From assembly GCF_013403565.1 (NCBI RefSeq), contig NZ_CP058627.1:1798001-1862000 (forward strand): 64,000 bases of DNA, given 5' to 3'. The position numbers and the translations under genes were made by a program. How positions within the stretch are numbered: the stretch's first letter is position 1; each line of letters begins with the position of its first letter. The notes beneath the pieces are model-generated. The model had not been told where the DNA came from. It worked only from the letters and a program-made list of their open reading frames with translations, and did no database searches. Origin of the DNA: Chitinibacter bivalviorum. GTDB taxonomy: Bacteria; Pseudomonadota; Gammaproteobacteria; Burkholderiales; Chitinibacteraceae. This document shows positions 56,309-64,000 of the stretch, piece by piece.

Positions 56309-56337
56309 TTGACAGTCGCTTGGCCGAAGCCTAGATT
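56309..56337 (+). promoter_or_regulatory. Sigma-70 type promoter for a candidate small RNA
   Basis: TTGACA (56309-56314), a 17-base spacer and TAGATT (56332-56337), a full -35 consensus and a four-of-six -10. No open frame with a ribosome site follows before the terminator at 56409. Confidence 0.55.
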
Positions 56338-56343
56338 GAGCAT

Positions 56344-56435
56344 TGACACTTTGGCTGGCGTTTGGAAGGCGTTGCCCGATGCTGTCTCGACTGTATTAAA
56401 TTTTTTCCAGCCCCACTTTTGTGGGGCTTTTTTTT
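56344..56435 (+). ncRNA. Candidate small RNA between recQ and a phosphotransferase gene
   Basis: A promoter at 56309-56337 would start transcription near 56344. A strong rho-independent terminator, AGCCCCAC-TTTT-GTGGGGCT followed by seven to eight T (56409-56435), lies about 220 bases after recQ, too far to be its natural end. The predicted RNA of about 92 nt has GGCTGGCGTTTGGAAGGCG and an A/U-rich stretch (TATTAAATTTTTT) just before the terminator stem, as in Hfq-binding RNAs. I do not recognise the family. The alternative is that the terminator simply serves recQ with a long 3' untranslated region. Confidence 0.5.
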
Positions 56436-56446
56436 ATCTTTACAAC

Positions 56447-57367
56447 TTAAATTGCGGCCAATAGTGGCTCTGATTTGAGTAATTGCTGCACCTTGGCGAT
56501 TTTACGCGCCAAAATAGCTTCATCGCAGACGCCCGTTTGACGAATCTGGCGCACATCGCAAAATAAGCCAAAATAAGCCAAACGCAGCCTAACCGCAGCG
56601 TCAAAACTGGATTTTTTCAGGTAGTTATTCAGCAGCTTCAGATCAGGCCGCACCGCATCGAGGTGCACCAAATCGAGCTCGCAATGCGCAAAGCGCGCCA
56701 TACCCGGATCAATCACGCCACACAAACGGTGTGTATCGGGATCAACCAGAAAATTAGCCGCGTGCGCATCGCCATGAATCATGCTGCTGCTCGTCACGTT
56801 GGAAGGTGGAATACGTTCAAAGACAGCGGCCAGATCAATCAAGCTGGTGCGCAGAGCTGCACTCACTGTCTCGCTCGCCTCGGGGCTTTGCAGCCACTCA
56901 ACCCGATTGGCCAAGTCTTTCAGATAAGCTTGCGCAAAGGTGTCGTGCCAAGCCCCGGTTTCATCTTGAAATCCTTTTTCGCAGGAAATCGCGTGCAGTG
57001 TTCTCAGCCAATCGACAAAATCATCGGCAAAGCGGTCAATTTCAATCGGCGATTCCAGCTCATGACTAGCTGGCGCACCATGAATATAGGTCAAGATCAG
57101 CGCCTCACCGCGCTCGCCAGGCTGATGAACGGCGATGACTTCAGGCAAAGCGTAGCCATGCACATAACGACGCAAAACACCGAGCGCATCCGCTTCGCGC
57201 TGCGCTTGATTGGGCTGGCGATAACATTTGAGCACAGCACGCAGACGGCCAACTTGCACGAGATAAACATCGGCCTGAAAGCCGGTAATCTTTTCCACGG
57301 AACTGGCATTTGCGCCCAAATAGGTTTGGCACAACCGCTCCACTTGCCCTTGCTCGAGAATAAACAT
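56447..57367 (-). CDS. Phosphotransferase (APH/choline kinase-like fold)
   Basis: A 306-residue kinase-like protein. The small lobe contains VGRLRAVLKCYR (ATP-binding Lys). The catalytic loop is MIHGDAHAANFLVD near 198-211 with Asp and Asn in place, followed by GVIDPGMARFAHCELDLVHL, the DFG-equivalent. This pattern belongs to the aminoglycoside phosphotransferase/fructosamine kinase superfamily. The substrate is not evident, and the surroundings do not suggest antibiotic resistance. GAGGTGAG precedes the ATG. Confidence 0.8.
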   Translation of the reverse strand: MFILEQGQVERLCQTYLGANASSVEKITGFQADVYLVQVGRLRAVLKCYRQPNQAQREADALGVLRRYVHGYALPEVIAVHQPGERGEALILTYIHGAPASHELESPIEIDRFADDFVDWLRTLHAISCEKGFQDETGAWHDTFAQAYLKDLANRVEWLQSPEASETVSAALRTSLIDLAAVFERIPPSNVTSSSMIHGDAHAANFLVDPDTHRLCGVIDPGMARFAHCELDLVHLDAVRPDLKLLNNYLKKSSFDAAVRLRLAYFGLFCDVRQIRQTGVCDEAILARKIAKVQQLLKSEPLLAAI

Positions 57368-57492
57368 GGCTCACCTCTACGTCATCATTGGCACTGAGGA
57401 TGCGCTTTCGGCGTAAGCGATGTTTTGCGCTGGCACAAAAAAACTTCACATCGGAATTTGAATTCCTACTTTTACCGCAACTTCTGGTGCCT

Positions 57493-59967
57493 TTATTGCA
57501 AGATTTGTAAAGGTGAGGTCTTCGACAGCCGCCATAAACGCCGCCCTACCGTGACCGCCGCCAGCAACATGCCCGCCAGCGCCGAGTAGAATGGCAAGCT
57601 CCAATTGATTAGCCAAGGCAATTTAAACAAGGTCTGGGCGACGTACCAAGCCCCCACTGCGGCCACCGTGCCGGCCAGTAAGCCCGCCACAGCCCCCAGC
57701 AACAGGCTTTCCAGCCACCAGATCTGCGCGATTTTGCGCGTACTAGCCCCCAACGCCCGCATCAACGCCGCCTCGTAACGACGTTCGGCTTCATTGGTGT
57801 CGAGCGCCGCCAGCAAGACGGTCAAGCCTGCGAGCAAACACATCACAAATACCAAGCGCAAGGCTGCGCTGGCCAGACTGATCACCGACTCAACTTGAGC
57901 CAGCACTTGCCCCACGTCGATCACCGTCACATTCGGCAACGCATGCACGAGCTCTGGCACCAGTTGCTTGGCGCTCGGCGGCAGATAAAAACTACTGATC
58001 AAACTGCTCGGCTGTCCCTGCATCATGTACTCGCTGCCGATCACAAAGAAATTCGCGCGAAACGAGCCCCAATTGACTTTGCGAAAATTCACCACCGGCG
58101 CACTCACCGCCGTACCAGCAATATCAAAGGTCAGCACATCGCCTAGCTTGATGCCCAATTGCTTCGCCAGCTCAATTTCAACCGACCAACCGGGCTGATC
58201 TACGCGCAATGCTGGCCCCTCCACGCGCTGATTATCGCTGCGTTCATCATCGCCCCATGAGAGATTAAATTCTCGCTCTGCAAGGCGCTGCGCTCGCTCT
58301 TCGGTAAAAGCGCGTGGATTGACCGCGACCTGATTGTGCAAGGTCCAGCGGCCACGTATCATCGGTAAGATTTTCGGCTCAGCGAGCCCTGCCCTGGTAA
58401 ACAATTGCGCAAATTGTGCCTCCTGTTCGGGCTGAATATTCACGGCAAAATGATTCGGTGCGTTAGCGGGCACTTGATTGCGCCAAGCGGCGAGCAGGTC
58501 TTGCTGCACAACGGTGAGCAGCCACAAACCGCACAAACCCAGCATCAGCGCGGCTAATTGCGCCAACACTAAGCCGGGTTGACGCAGCATCTGCCGCAAG
58601 GCAATTTTCGCCGCACCGCGCGGAAATAATCGCTGCAATAGTTTGAGTATCGCCCAACCCAAGGCGGCAACCAGCAAGAGCGCTAGCACAATACCCCCAC
58701 CCACTATAGCCGCCAACTTAATATCCTGAGATATTTGTATCAATATACCCGCCATGGCCAATATCGTTATGCCGTATTGCCACAACCAATGGGCGCTAGG
58801 GACTAATTCGCGGCGCAAGACGCGTAATGGCGACGTTTTGGCCAGAGTCAGCAATACTGGGCCCGCCGAGCCCAACAATAAAACCAAACCGAGTCCACTC
58901 GCCCACAACCACGGCGCAAGACTCGCGGCCGGTAATGCAGCGGGAAGTTGATCGGCAATCGCAAATACTAAAATCAACTGCGCCAGCCAGGCCAGCGCGC
59001 CGCCCATTACTGCAGCAAAACCCAGCAGCAATAGCAACTGACTTAACAGCAGCCGCCGCACCATGGCCTGACTCGCCCCCAGCGTCCGCAGCAAAGCGAC
59101 CGTATCAAAATGGCGCAAAGCAAAGCGTCGTGCCGCCAGCACAATGGCAACCGCCGCCAAGACACCCGCCAAGAGTGCAGCCAGACGCAAAAAGCGCTCG
59201 GCGCGATCAATGGCTTCTTTGAGCTCGGGGCGCGAGTCACGCACATTCTCGAGGCTTTCCCCGCGAGCCAATTGCGGTTTTACCGCTTGCTGCCAGCGCG
59301 CAAGGCTAGCTTCATCACCCGCGACCATCAGCCGATACTTCACCCGACTGCCAAAGCCCAATAGACCGCTGCGCGCCAAATCGGCCTCATTCATCAATAC
59401 GCGGGCCTGCAAGCTAGAAAAATCAAAGGCCGCATCCGGCTCGCGGTCGATAATGCCGCGTACTTTTAATTTGAGCTGACCCAGGCTAATGTCATCACCG
59501 ACCTTGAGCCGTAACACCGCTTGCAATCGCTGATCAATCAGCGCCTCGCCTGCGCGCGGGGTCTGCGCCACATCAGGGGCCAGCACGGTCAACTGACCGC
59601 GCAGTGGGTAAGTTGCACTCACCGCCTTCACGGAGGCCAGACTCGTTTGCTCTCCCGCACTGACCATCGATGGAAAGGTGGCTGAGCTGGCCAACCTCAA
59701 ACCGTCTTGTTGGGCTAATTGCGCGTATTTGGGGGCAATCGCATGATCGGCAATCAGTACCGCATCTGCGGCTTGCAGTTGATTGGCTTGCCCGAGTAGC
59801 AATCGCTCGACGCGCTCGGTAAGCATCCCGACTGCGGTCAGCGAAGCAATGGCGATCGTCAGCGCCAAGAGCAGCGTTTTATATTCGCCAGCGCTCATGC
59901 TGCGACGAAACAATTTCCAATCTAGCGCCCAACGAGTGCGCGATGGCATTAAGCTAGGTGCTGTCAT
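57493..59967 (-). CDS. ybbP: ABC transporter permease, YbbP/FtsX-like
   Basis: An 824-residue inner-membrane protein with two FtsX-like domains: an N-terminal helix and large periplasmic region, a four-helix bundle near 260-460, a second periplasmic domain and a final set of helices ending RLWRLSKTSPLQILQ. This layout matches E. coli YbbP (804). With YbbA and TesA it forms a conserved neighbourhood; the substrate is thought to be lipid- or envelope-related but is not established. Its start overlaps the ybbA stop as ATGA. The segment GILIQISQDIKLAAIVG coincides with a possible repeat copy. Confidence 0.9.
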   Translation of the reverse strand: MTAPSLMPSRTRWALDWKLFRRSMSAGEYKTLLLALTIAIASLTAVGMLTERVERLLLGQANQLQAADAVLIADHAIAPKYAQLAQQDGLRLASSATFPSMVSAGEQTSLASVKAVSATYPLRGQLTVLAPDVAQTPRAGEALIDQRLQAVLRLKVGDDISLGQLKLKVRGIIDREPDAAFDFSSLQARVLMNEADLARSGLLGFGSRVKYRLMVAGDEASLARWQQAVKPQLARGESLENVRDSRPELKEAIDRAERFLRLAALLAGVLAAVAIVLAARRFALRHFDTVALLRTLGASQAMVRRLLLSQLLLLLGFAAVMGGALAWLAQLILVFAIADQLPAALPAASLAPWLWASGLGLVLLLGSAGPVLLTLAKTSPLRVLRRELVPSAHWLWQYGITILAMAGILIQISQDIKLAAIVGGGIVLALLLVAALGWAILKLLQRLFPRGAAKIALRQMLRQPGLVLAQLAALMLGLCGLWLLTVVQQDLLAAWRNQVPANAPNHFAVNIQPEQEAQFAQLFTRAGLAEPKILPMIRGRWTLHNQVAVNPRAFTEERAQRLAEREFNLSWGDDERSDNQRVEGPALRVDQPGWSVEIELAKQLGIKLGDVLTFDIAGTAVSAPVVNFRKVNWGSFRANFFVIGSEYMMQGQPSSLISSFYLPPSAKQLVPELVHALPNVTVIDVGQVLAQVESVISLASAALRLVFVMCLLAGLTVLLAALDTNEAERRYEAALMRALGASTRKIAQIWWLESLLLGAVAGLLAGTVAAVGAWYVAQTLFKLPWLINWSLPFYSALAGMLLAAVTVGRRLWRLSKTSPLQILQ
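58702..58750. repeat. Possible degenerate 49-bp repeat inside ybbP
   Basis: On the plus strand it runs from CACTATAGCC to AATATACCC, exactly 49 bases. Only the right end matches the family fully. It would encode GILIQISQDIKLAAIV on the minus strand. Weak evidence; listed because of the length. Confidence 0.3.
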
Positions 59968-60680
59968 CGCGCCTCCTCAGTCGTTGGCGCCAACCATTCA
60001 ATGACTTCACCACCCTGCAAACGCAAACGATGTGAGCAGCGTGCAGCCAGCATTTCATCGTGTGTCACCAGCACCAGCGTCGCCCCCATTTCGCGATTGA
60101 GCTCAAATAGCAAATCGGCGATCACCGCCCCCGTCGCGGTATCAAGGCTGCCAGTAGGTTCATCGGCAAACAGGACGGCAGGCTTGGGCGCAAAGGCCCG
60201 CGCCAGCGCCACCCGCTGTTGCTCGCCGCCCGAAAGTTGGCGCGGTAAATGATTCAGACGATGTTTCAAACCCACCCGCTCTAGCCATTTCAAGGCGCGA
60301 GCCTCGGCATCGACGTCGCCGATTAACTCCAGCGGTAGCATGACATTTTCTAAAGCCGTTAATTCGGGCAGCAATTGAAACGATTGAAAGACAAAGCCAG
60401 CCAATTGGCCACGAACACGCGCGCGGCCGTCTTCATCGAGCAATTGCAAAGCTTGTCCTTGCAACAGCACCTCACCCTGCGTGGGTAAATCCAGCCCCGC
60501 CAACAGCGCCAGCAAGCTCGATTTACCTGAGCCAGAGCGCCCCACAATCGCCAAACTAGCGCCAACTGGTACACTGAAATTAATATCATGCAAAATCGTC
60601 AGCGACTGCGCCTCGGTCTCGACCGACTTATGCAAATGATGCACCGCAATCATGGCAGCTTTTGGAGTAAATTCAGACAT
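59964..60680 (-). CDS. ybbA: ABC transporter ATPase, YbbA/LolD-like
   Basis: A 238-residue ATPase pairing with YbbP. Walker A AIVGRSGSGKSSLLALLAGL, signature QLSGGEQQRVALARAFAPKP and Walker B LFADEPTGSLDTATG, with H-loop VTHDE. It is very like E. coli YbbA. The ATG at 60680 was chosen, giving an overlap of the start codon with that of tesA on the other strand. A TTG two codons earlier (60686) has better spacing from AAGGA and is a real alternative. Confidence 0.92.
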   Translation of the reverse strand: MSEFTPKAAMIAVHHLHKSVETEAQSLTILHDINFSVPVGASLAIVGRSGSGKSSLLALLAGLDLPTQGEVLLQGQALQLLDEDGRARVRGQLAGFVFQSFQLLPELTALENVMLPLELIGDVDAEARALKWLERVGLKHRLNHLPRQLSGGEQQRVALARAFAPKPAVLFADEPTGSLDTATGAVIADLLFELNREMGATLVLVTHDEMLAARCSHRLRLQGGEVIEWLAPTTEEAR

Positions 60681-61284
60681 GTTCAAACGTTTCCTTATCA
60701 GCCTATTCGGCGGTTTAAGCTTGCAGCACGCGGCCTTTGCGGCCGACCCCGTGATACTGGTGTTTGGCGACAGCCTCTCGGCGGGTTACGGCATCGCGGC
60801 CAATCAGGCTTGGCCTAGTTTGCTCGGACAACAGTTGGTGCAACAAGGTAAAAAATATCGCGTGGTCAATGCCAGTGTGTCAGGTGAAACGACAGCGGGA
60901 GGGCTAACAAGATTCCTTGCGACACTCAAACAACATCAGCCTAAATGGGTTATTTTGGCGCTGGGCGCGAACGACGGGCTACGCGGACTACCCATCGCGA
61001 CCATGCAAAACAATCTGGCCGAGATGATTCGCCAGTCTCAAGCCAGCGGCGCCAAAGTGCATTTAATCGGGATGCAAATGCCGCCCAATTACGGCGCGGC
61101 CTACACCCAGCAATTTGCCGCGGTTTACCCCGCCCTTGCCAAACAATATCGCACCAGCCTGACGCCATTTTTATTAGCACCGATCATTCAGCAAAATAAC
61201 TACTTTCAAGCGGACCAGTTTCACCCGACTGCGGCAGCGCAGCCACTGTTGCTGAAAGCGATTTTGCAAGATCTAAAACTATAA
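60679..61284 (+). CDS. tesA: TesA-type arylesterase / acyl-CoA thioesterase I (lysophospholipase L1)
   Basis: A 201-residue periplasmic SGNH hydrolase. Signal peptide 1-20 (LFGGLSLQHAAFA). Block I VFGDSLSAGYGI contains the nucleophile Ser, block III is LALGANDGLRGLP, and block V is DQFHPTAAAQ with catalytic Asp and His. It hydrolyses acyl esters and thioesters. Gene order divergent from ybbA-ybbP is the same as in E. coli. GGAG lies 11 bases before the ATG, inside the ybbA coding sequence. Confidence 0.94.
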   Translation: MFKRFLISLFGGLSLQHAAFAADPVILVFGDSLSAGYGIAANQAWPSLLGQQLVQQGKKYRVVNASVSGETTAGGLTRFLATLKQHQPKWVILALGANDGLRGLPIATMQNNLAEMIRQSQASGAKVHLIGMQMPPNYGAAYTQQFAAVYPALAKQYRTSLTPFLLAPIIQQNNYFQADQFHPTAAAQPLLLKAILQDLKL

Positions 61285-61294
61285 ATACCCACCA

Positions 61295-61343
61295 AGGTAT
61301 AGCCTTGCAATCATTTTAAATAAATAACCTCGAGGCAATACCC
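61295..61343 (+). repeat. 49-bp palindromic repeat, copy 10
   Basis: Runs AGGTATAGCCT to AGGCAATACCC, ten bases after the tesA stop and two bases before the target duplication of the MITE at 61354. Confidence 0.85.
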
Positions 61344-61353
61344 ACAAAAACAA

Positions 61354-61548
61354 GGGCATGTTCAGATGACGTGTTGATAACAAGAATCGTAGGGTGGGTT
61401 AGCCCCTTAGGGCGTAACCCACCGTGACGCGACATAAAGAAAAGCAGCGTAACGGTGGGTTACGGCTTAGCCTAACCCACCCTACGAATATCGTTTTTCC
61501 TAGTCAAACCAAGTACTGTTCATATCAACACATAATCTGAACATGCCC
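61354..61548. mobile_element. MITE of 195 bp with 8-bp target duplication
   Basis: Terminal inverted repeats GGGCATGTTCAGAT / ATCTGAACATGCCC continue inward (ACGTGTTGATA / TATCAACACAT) and then into inner arms CGTAGGGTGGGTTAG / CTAACCCACCCTACG. The right arm carries about 24 extra bases. Flanks are an exact 8-bp duplication AAAAACAA (61346-61353 and 61549-61556). No open frame encodes a transposase, so it must be moved in trans. An 8-bp duplication and GGGC ends are reminiscent of IS1595-type elements; this assignment is inference. Confidence 0.85.
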
Positions 61549-61572
61549 AAAAACAATCTAACTCAGCCATAA

Positions 61573-61599
61573 AAAAACGCCACATCCTGTGGCGTTTTT
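61573..61599 (-). terminator. Terminator of the lpoA-yraN-diaA-dolP operon
   Basis: Perfect stem AAAAACGCCACA-TCC-TGTGGCGTTTTT, six bases after the dolP stop. Confidence 0.9.
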
Positions 61600-61605
61600 C
61601 GGTTA

Positions 61606-62186
61606 CTACTGCATGGGTGCTAATGGCTGGATCAGCTTCACGACACGACTCACTCCCGAGACGGAAGCGGCCAGCGCAGCTGATTTATCCGCCAAGGCCG
61701 GTGTACTCATCCCCAGCAAATACACGACAGTGCGGTCGGTAATAACTTGGATATGAATATTCGACGGATCGCCACTCGAGGTAAAGATCGCGCTTTTTAC
61801 TCGGGTGGTGAGCTGCGTATCATTCAGCCGCTCGGTGGTCGTTGAAACTGGGCCGACAAACAGCTCGTTAAACACGCGCTTGGTTTGTGGGAAAGAACGC
61901 GCAATTTGCTCGGCTTTGGCTTTTGCCGCCTCATCGGGCACTTCGCCCGTCAGCAATACTGCACCACCAAATGTATTCACCGAGACATGCGCGCGGTCTT
62001 TCCATTCATCTATGATTTTGGCACTGAGATTGGCGCCCAATTCCGTATCGGTTTTAATCATCGCCGTTGGACGCGGATCTGCCCCAACCCACGCTCCGAC
62101 CGCAACGCCACCGACCAACACCAAAGGCACACATGCGCTCAGCCCCAAACTGGCGGCGATAATGGCAGCGCTCACAACTCGCTTCA

Positions 62187-62187
<1 letters not shown>
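61606..62187 (-). CDS. dolP: Outer-membrane lipoprotein DolP with two BON domains
   Basis: A 193-residue lipoprotein. Signal peptide with lipobox LGLSAC (Cys19), a hydrophobic glycine-rich stretch, then two BON domains (about 46-113 and 122-188: DTELGANLSAKIIDEWKDRA, FGGAVLLTGEVPDEAAKAKA; TTRVKSAIFTSSG, VVYLLGMSTPALADKS). DolP (YraP) supports outer-membrane integrity and binds anionic phospholipid at division sites. The start overlaps the diaA stop as TAATG. Confidence 0.93.
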
Positions 62188-62780
<593 letters not shown>

Positions 62781-62805
62781 TTATCCTTATTAATTGCATT
62801 TTGCG

Positions 62806-63141
62806 CTATGCGCTGATGCAGTTCTTCAGCCAAGTAATGGCTTGATCGTCAATGCAAATGGCATCAAATCGGCACGCGGGCGTGGATTTGATACTTTGTA
62901 AATAATATTGGGCAGTCGCCAATAATTTGGCCTGCTTTGCTGCGGTAATACTGGCCGCAGCCCCACCAAAACGGCTAGCCCGACGCATGCGGACTTCCAC
63001 AAACACCAATTGCGCGCCATCCTTGGCGATCAAATCGATTTCCCCCGCTCGGCAAGCCCAATTGCGGGTGATGATGGTTAAGCCTTGTTGCTGCAGATAT
63101 TCGGCCGCTTGTTGCTCGGCTTGGCTGCCTTTTAAATTCAT
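62806..63141 (-). CDS. yraN: YraN family (UPF0102) endonuclease-fold protein
   Basis: A 111-residue protein of the UPF0102 family with a restriction-endonuclease-like fold: LKGSQAEQQAAEYLQQQGL, ITRNWACRAGEIDLIAKDG (GEIDLI with acidic residue) and LVFVEVRMRR (EVK-like). The function is unknown; the fold suggests nucleic-acid cleavage. Start overlaps the lpoA stop as ATGA. Confidence 0.93.
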   Translation of the reverse strand: MNLKGSQAEQQAAEYLQQQGLTIITRNWACRAGEIDLIAKDGAQLVFVEVRMRRASRFGGAAASITAAKQAKLLATAQYYLQSIKSTPACRFDAICIDDQAITWLKNCISA

Positions 63142-64000
63142 GGTGCGCTCGCGCTACGGCCCATCGTACGCAGTACCATTTCGCGCGAGATCACATTATT
63201 GTCGCCCATCGTTAATATGCCGGTGAGCCCTTCCAGATGATCGATGGTGCCATCATTGATTAAGATGGCGGCGATTCGCCAAGCATCAACCCCTAAAGCA
63301 AATAAACGTTCTAAATCATTTGAGCTAGAACGCGTGCGATTATATAGCTCATAGCCTTCTTGCTTTGGATTTGCCAGCCAGGGCATATCCAAATATTTCA
63401 CCCCTGTCAGATCCACCATCGTCGTCGCGCCAAGGCGACCGGGGTCGATTTGGCTGGTGGCATAGACAGGTCGCTCATTGCCTAAGAAGGGGCGAATAAT
63501 GCGGGCATTTTTCGCATCCATCGCCAAAAACACTGAGTCGGCATAGGCTTGGCTTAATTGCTCTTTTAAACCGCTGGCATCACGTTTGGCATTGCCGATG
63601 CTAATGATGGTGGGGCTGCTGCCATTTTTCGCTTCCCACGCGCTTGCAAAGCCTTGCGCCAATCGCTGCCCCAAAGTATCGGCACTTTGCAATACAACCA
63701 CTTGGTGCAAGCCATCGAGCTTCATTTGCTGCGCTGTATCCATCGCATCGGCTTCTACCGCAAGGCCAAAACTATATAGTTTTGTTTGCGGCAAGGTTGT
63801 TTGATCAAAGCCATTGAGCGCGACCACAGGGACTTTAATCTCCGTGCTATCAGCAAGGAAATTTAACGCCGACTTGGTCAATGGCCCAATGACCGCTTTT
63901 GCACCACCTTCGACGGCTTTTTTATATTGCGCCTGAATATCTTCTTCTTTATCCGTCGTATCAAAGACACGAACCAGCGGCGAATCGGCGCCGCCATACA
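63138..64000 (-). CDS. lpoA: Penicillin-binding protein activator LpoA, 3' part
   Basis: C-terminal part (about 287 residues) of a periplasmic binding-protein type 1-like domain as in LpoA, the outer-membrane lipoprotein that activates PBP1A. The frame is open to the window edge; the track-like internal TTG near 63881 is not the start because the coding sequence continues upstream with KAVIGPLTKSALNFLADS. Other features are VVLQSADTLGQRLAQGFASA and DAWRIAAILIN near the end. The gene order lpoA-yraN-diaA-dolP is the same as in E. coli and other proteobacteria. Confidence 0.9.
   Translation of the reverse strand, partial: YGGADSPLVRVFDTTDKEEDIQAQYKKAVEGGAKAVIGPLTKSALNFLADSTEIKVPVVALNGFDQTTLPQTKLYSFGLAVEADAMDTAQQMKLDGLHQVVVLQSADTLGQRLAQGFASAWEAKNGSSPTIISIGNAKRDASGLKEQLSQAYADSVFLAMDAKNARIIRPFLGNERPVYATSQIDPGRLGATTMVDLTGVKYLDMPWLANPKQEGYELYNRTRSSSNDLERLFALGVDAWRIAAILINDGTIDHLEGLTGILTMGDNNVISREMVLRTMGRSASAP

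Overview
The window comes from a chromosome of a chitin-associated betaproteobacterium. Gene content, an isc operon led by cysE and iscR, the tesA/ybbA and lpoA-yraN-diaA-dolP blocks and a secreted chitin-binding enzyme point to the order Neisseriales, probably Chitinibacteraceae. This is inferred from protein resemblance and synteny; I ran no database search. I see no rRNA, tRNA, CRISPR array, prophage or intact insertion sequence. Most of the window looks like ordinary vertically inherited housekeeping DNA, decorated with short palindromic repeats.

Layout. 1-9.3 kb: the 3' end of pntB, a Lar-like zinc protein, a large secreted protein with two chitin-binding domains, DinB, a quinone oxidoreductase, GNAT and DUF1330 proteins, and zapE. 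9.3-14.5 kb: a 2-Cys peroxiredoxin, an orphan periplasmic binding protein, a SatP-type acetate transporter, a TraB/GumN lipoprotein and a Tas-type aldo-keto reductase. 14.6-22.4 kb: a sugar ABC system (ATPase, two permeases, two paralogous binding proteins) with a GntR/UTRA regulator and a BadF-type sugar kinase, probably for an amino sugar or chitin oligosaccharide. 22.7-25.2 kb: sulfur assimilation (iron-sulfur APS reductase, TauE-type permease, CysB). 25.9-39 kb: a same-strand glycogen cluster transcribed in the order glgB-glgX-pgm-glgC-glgA-glgP, with a divergent alpha-glucosidase. 39-47 kb: a PEP-CTERM protein, cysE, and iscR-iscS-iscU-iscA-hscB-hscA-fdx-iscX behind two tandem IscR-type sites. 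47-57 kb: an HD-GYP-like protein lacking its HD pair, an EF-hand protein, DUF2322, MipA/OmpV, rhlE, prmB, a diguanylate cyclase, recQ, a candidate small RNA and a phosphotransferase. 57.5-64 kb: ybbP-ybbA divergent from tesA with overlapping start codons, a MITE, and dolP-diaA-yraN-lpoA (partial).

How the genes work together. The chitin-binding enzyme, ABC importer and sugar kinase would release, import and phosphorylate chitin-derived sugar. The glycogen cluster would store and remobilise carbon. cysE, cysH and cysB supply cysteine, which IscS uses as the sulfur donor for Fe-S clusters, including the one in the APS reductase.

The most notable unexplained signal is a family of palindromic repeats of exactly 49 bp with ends close to GGGTAT and ATACCC. 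Ten intergenic copies were found by eye. All lie just 3' of a plus-strand gene, and three sit between genes inside the isc operon. Other signals worth following are a 195-bp MITE with an 8-bp target duplication, a promoter-terminator pair that looks like a small RNA gene, U-less hairpins behind both sugar-binding-protein genes, and the unrecognised catalytic domain of the chitin-binding protein.
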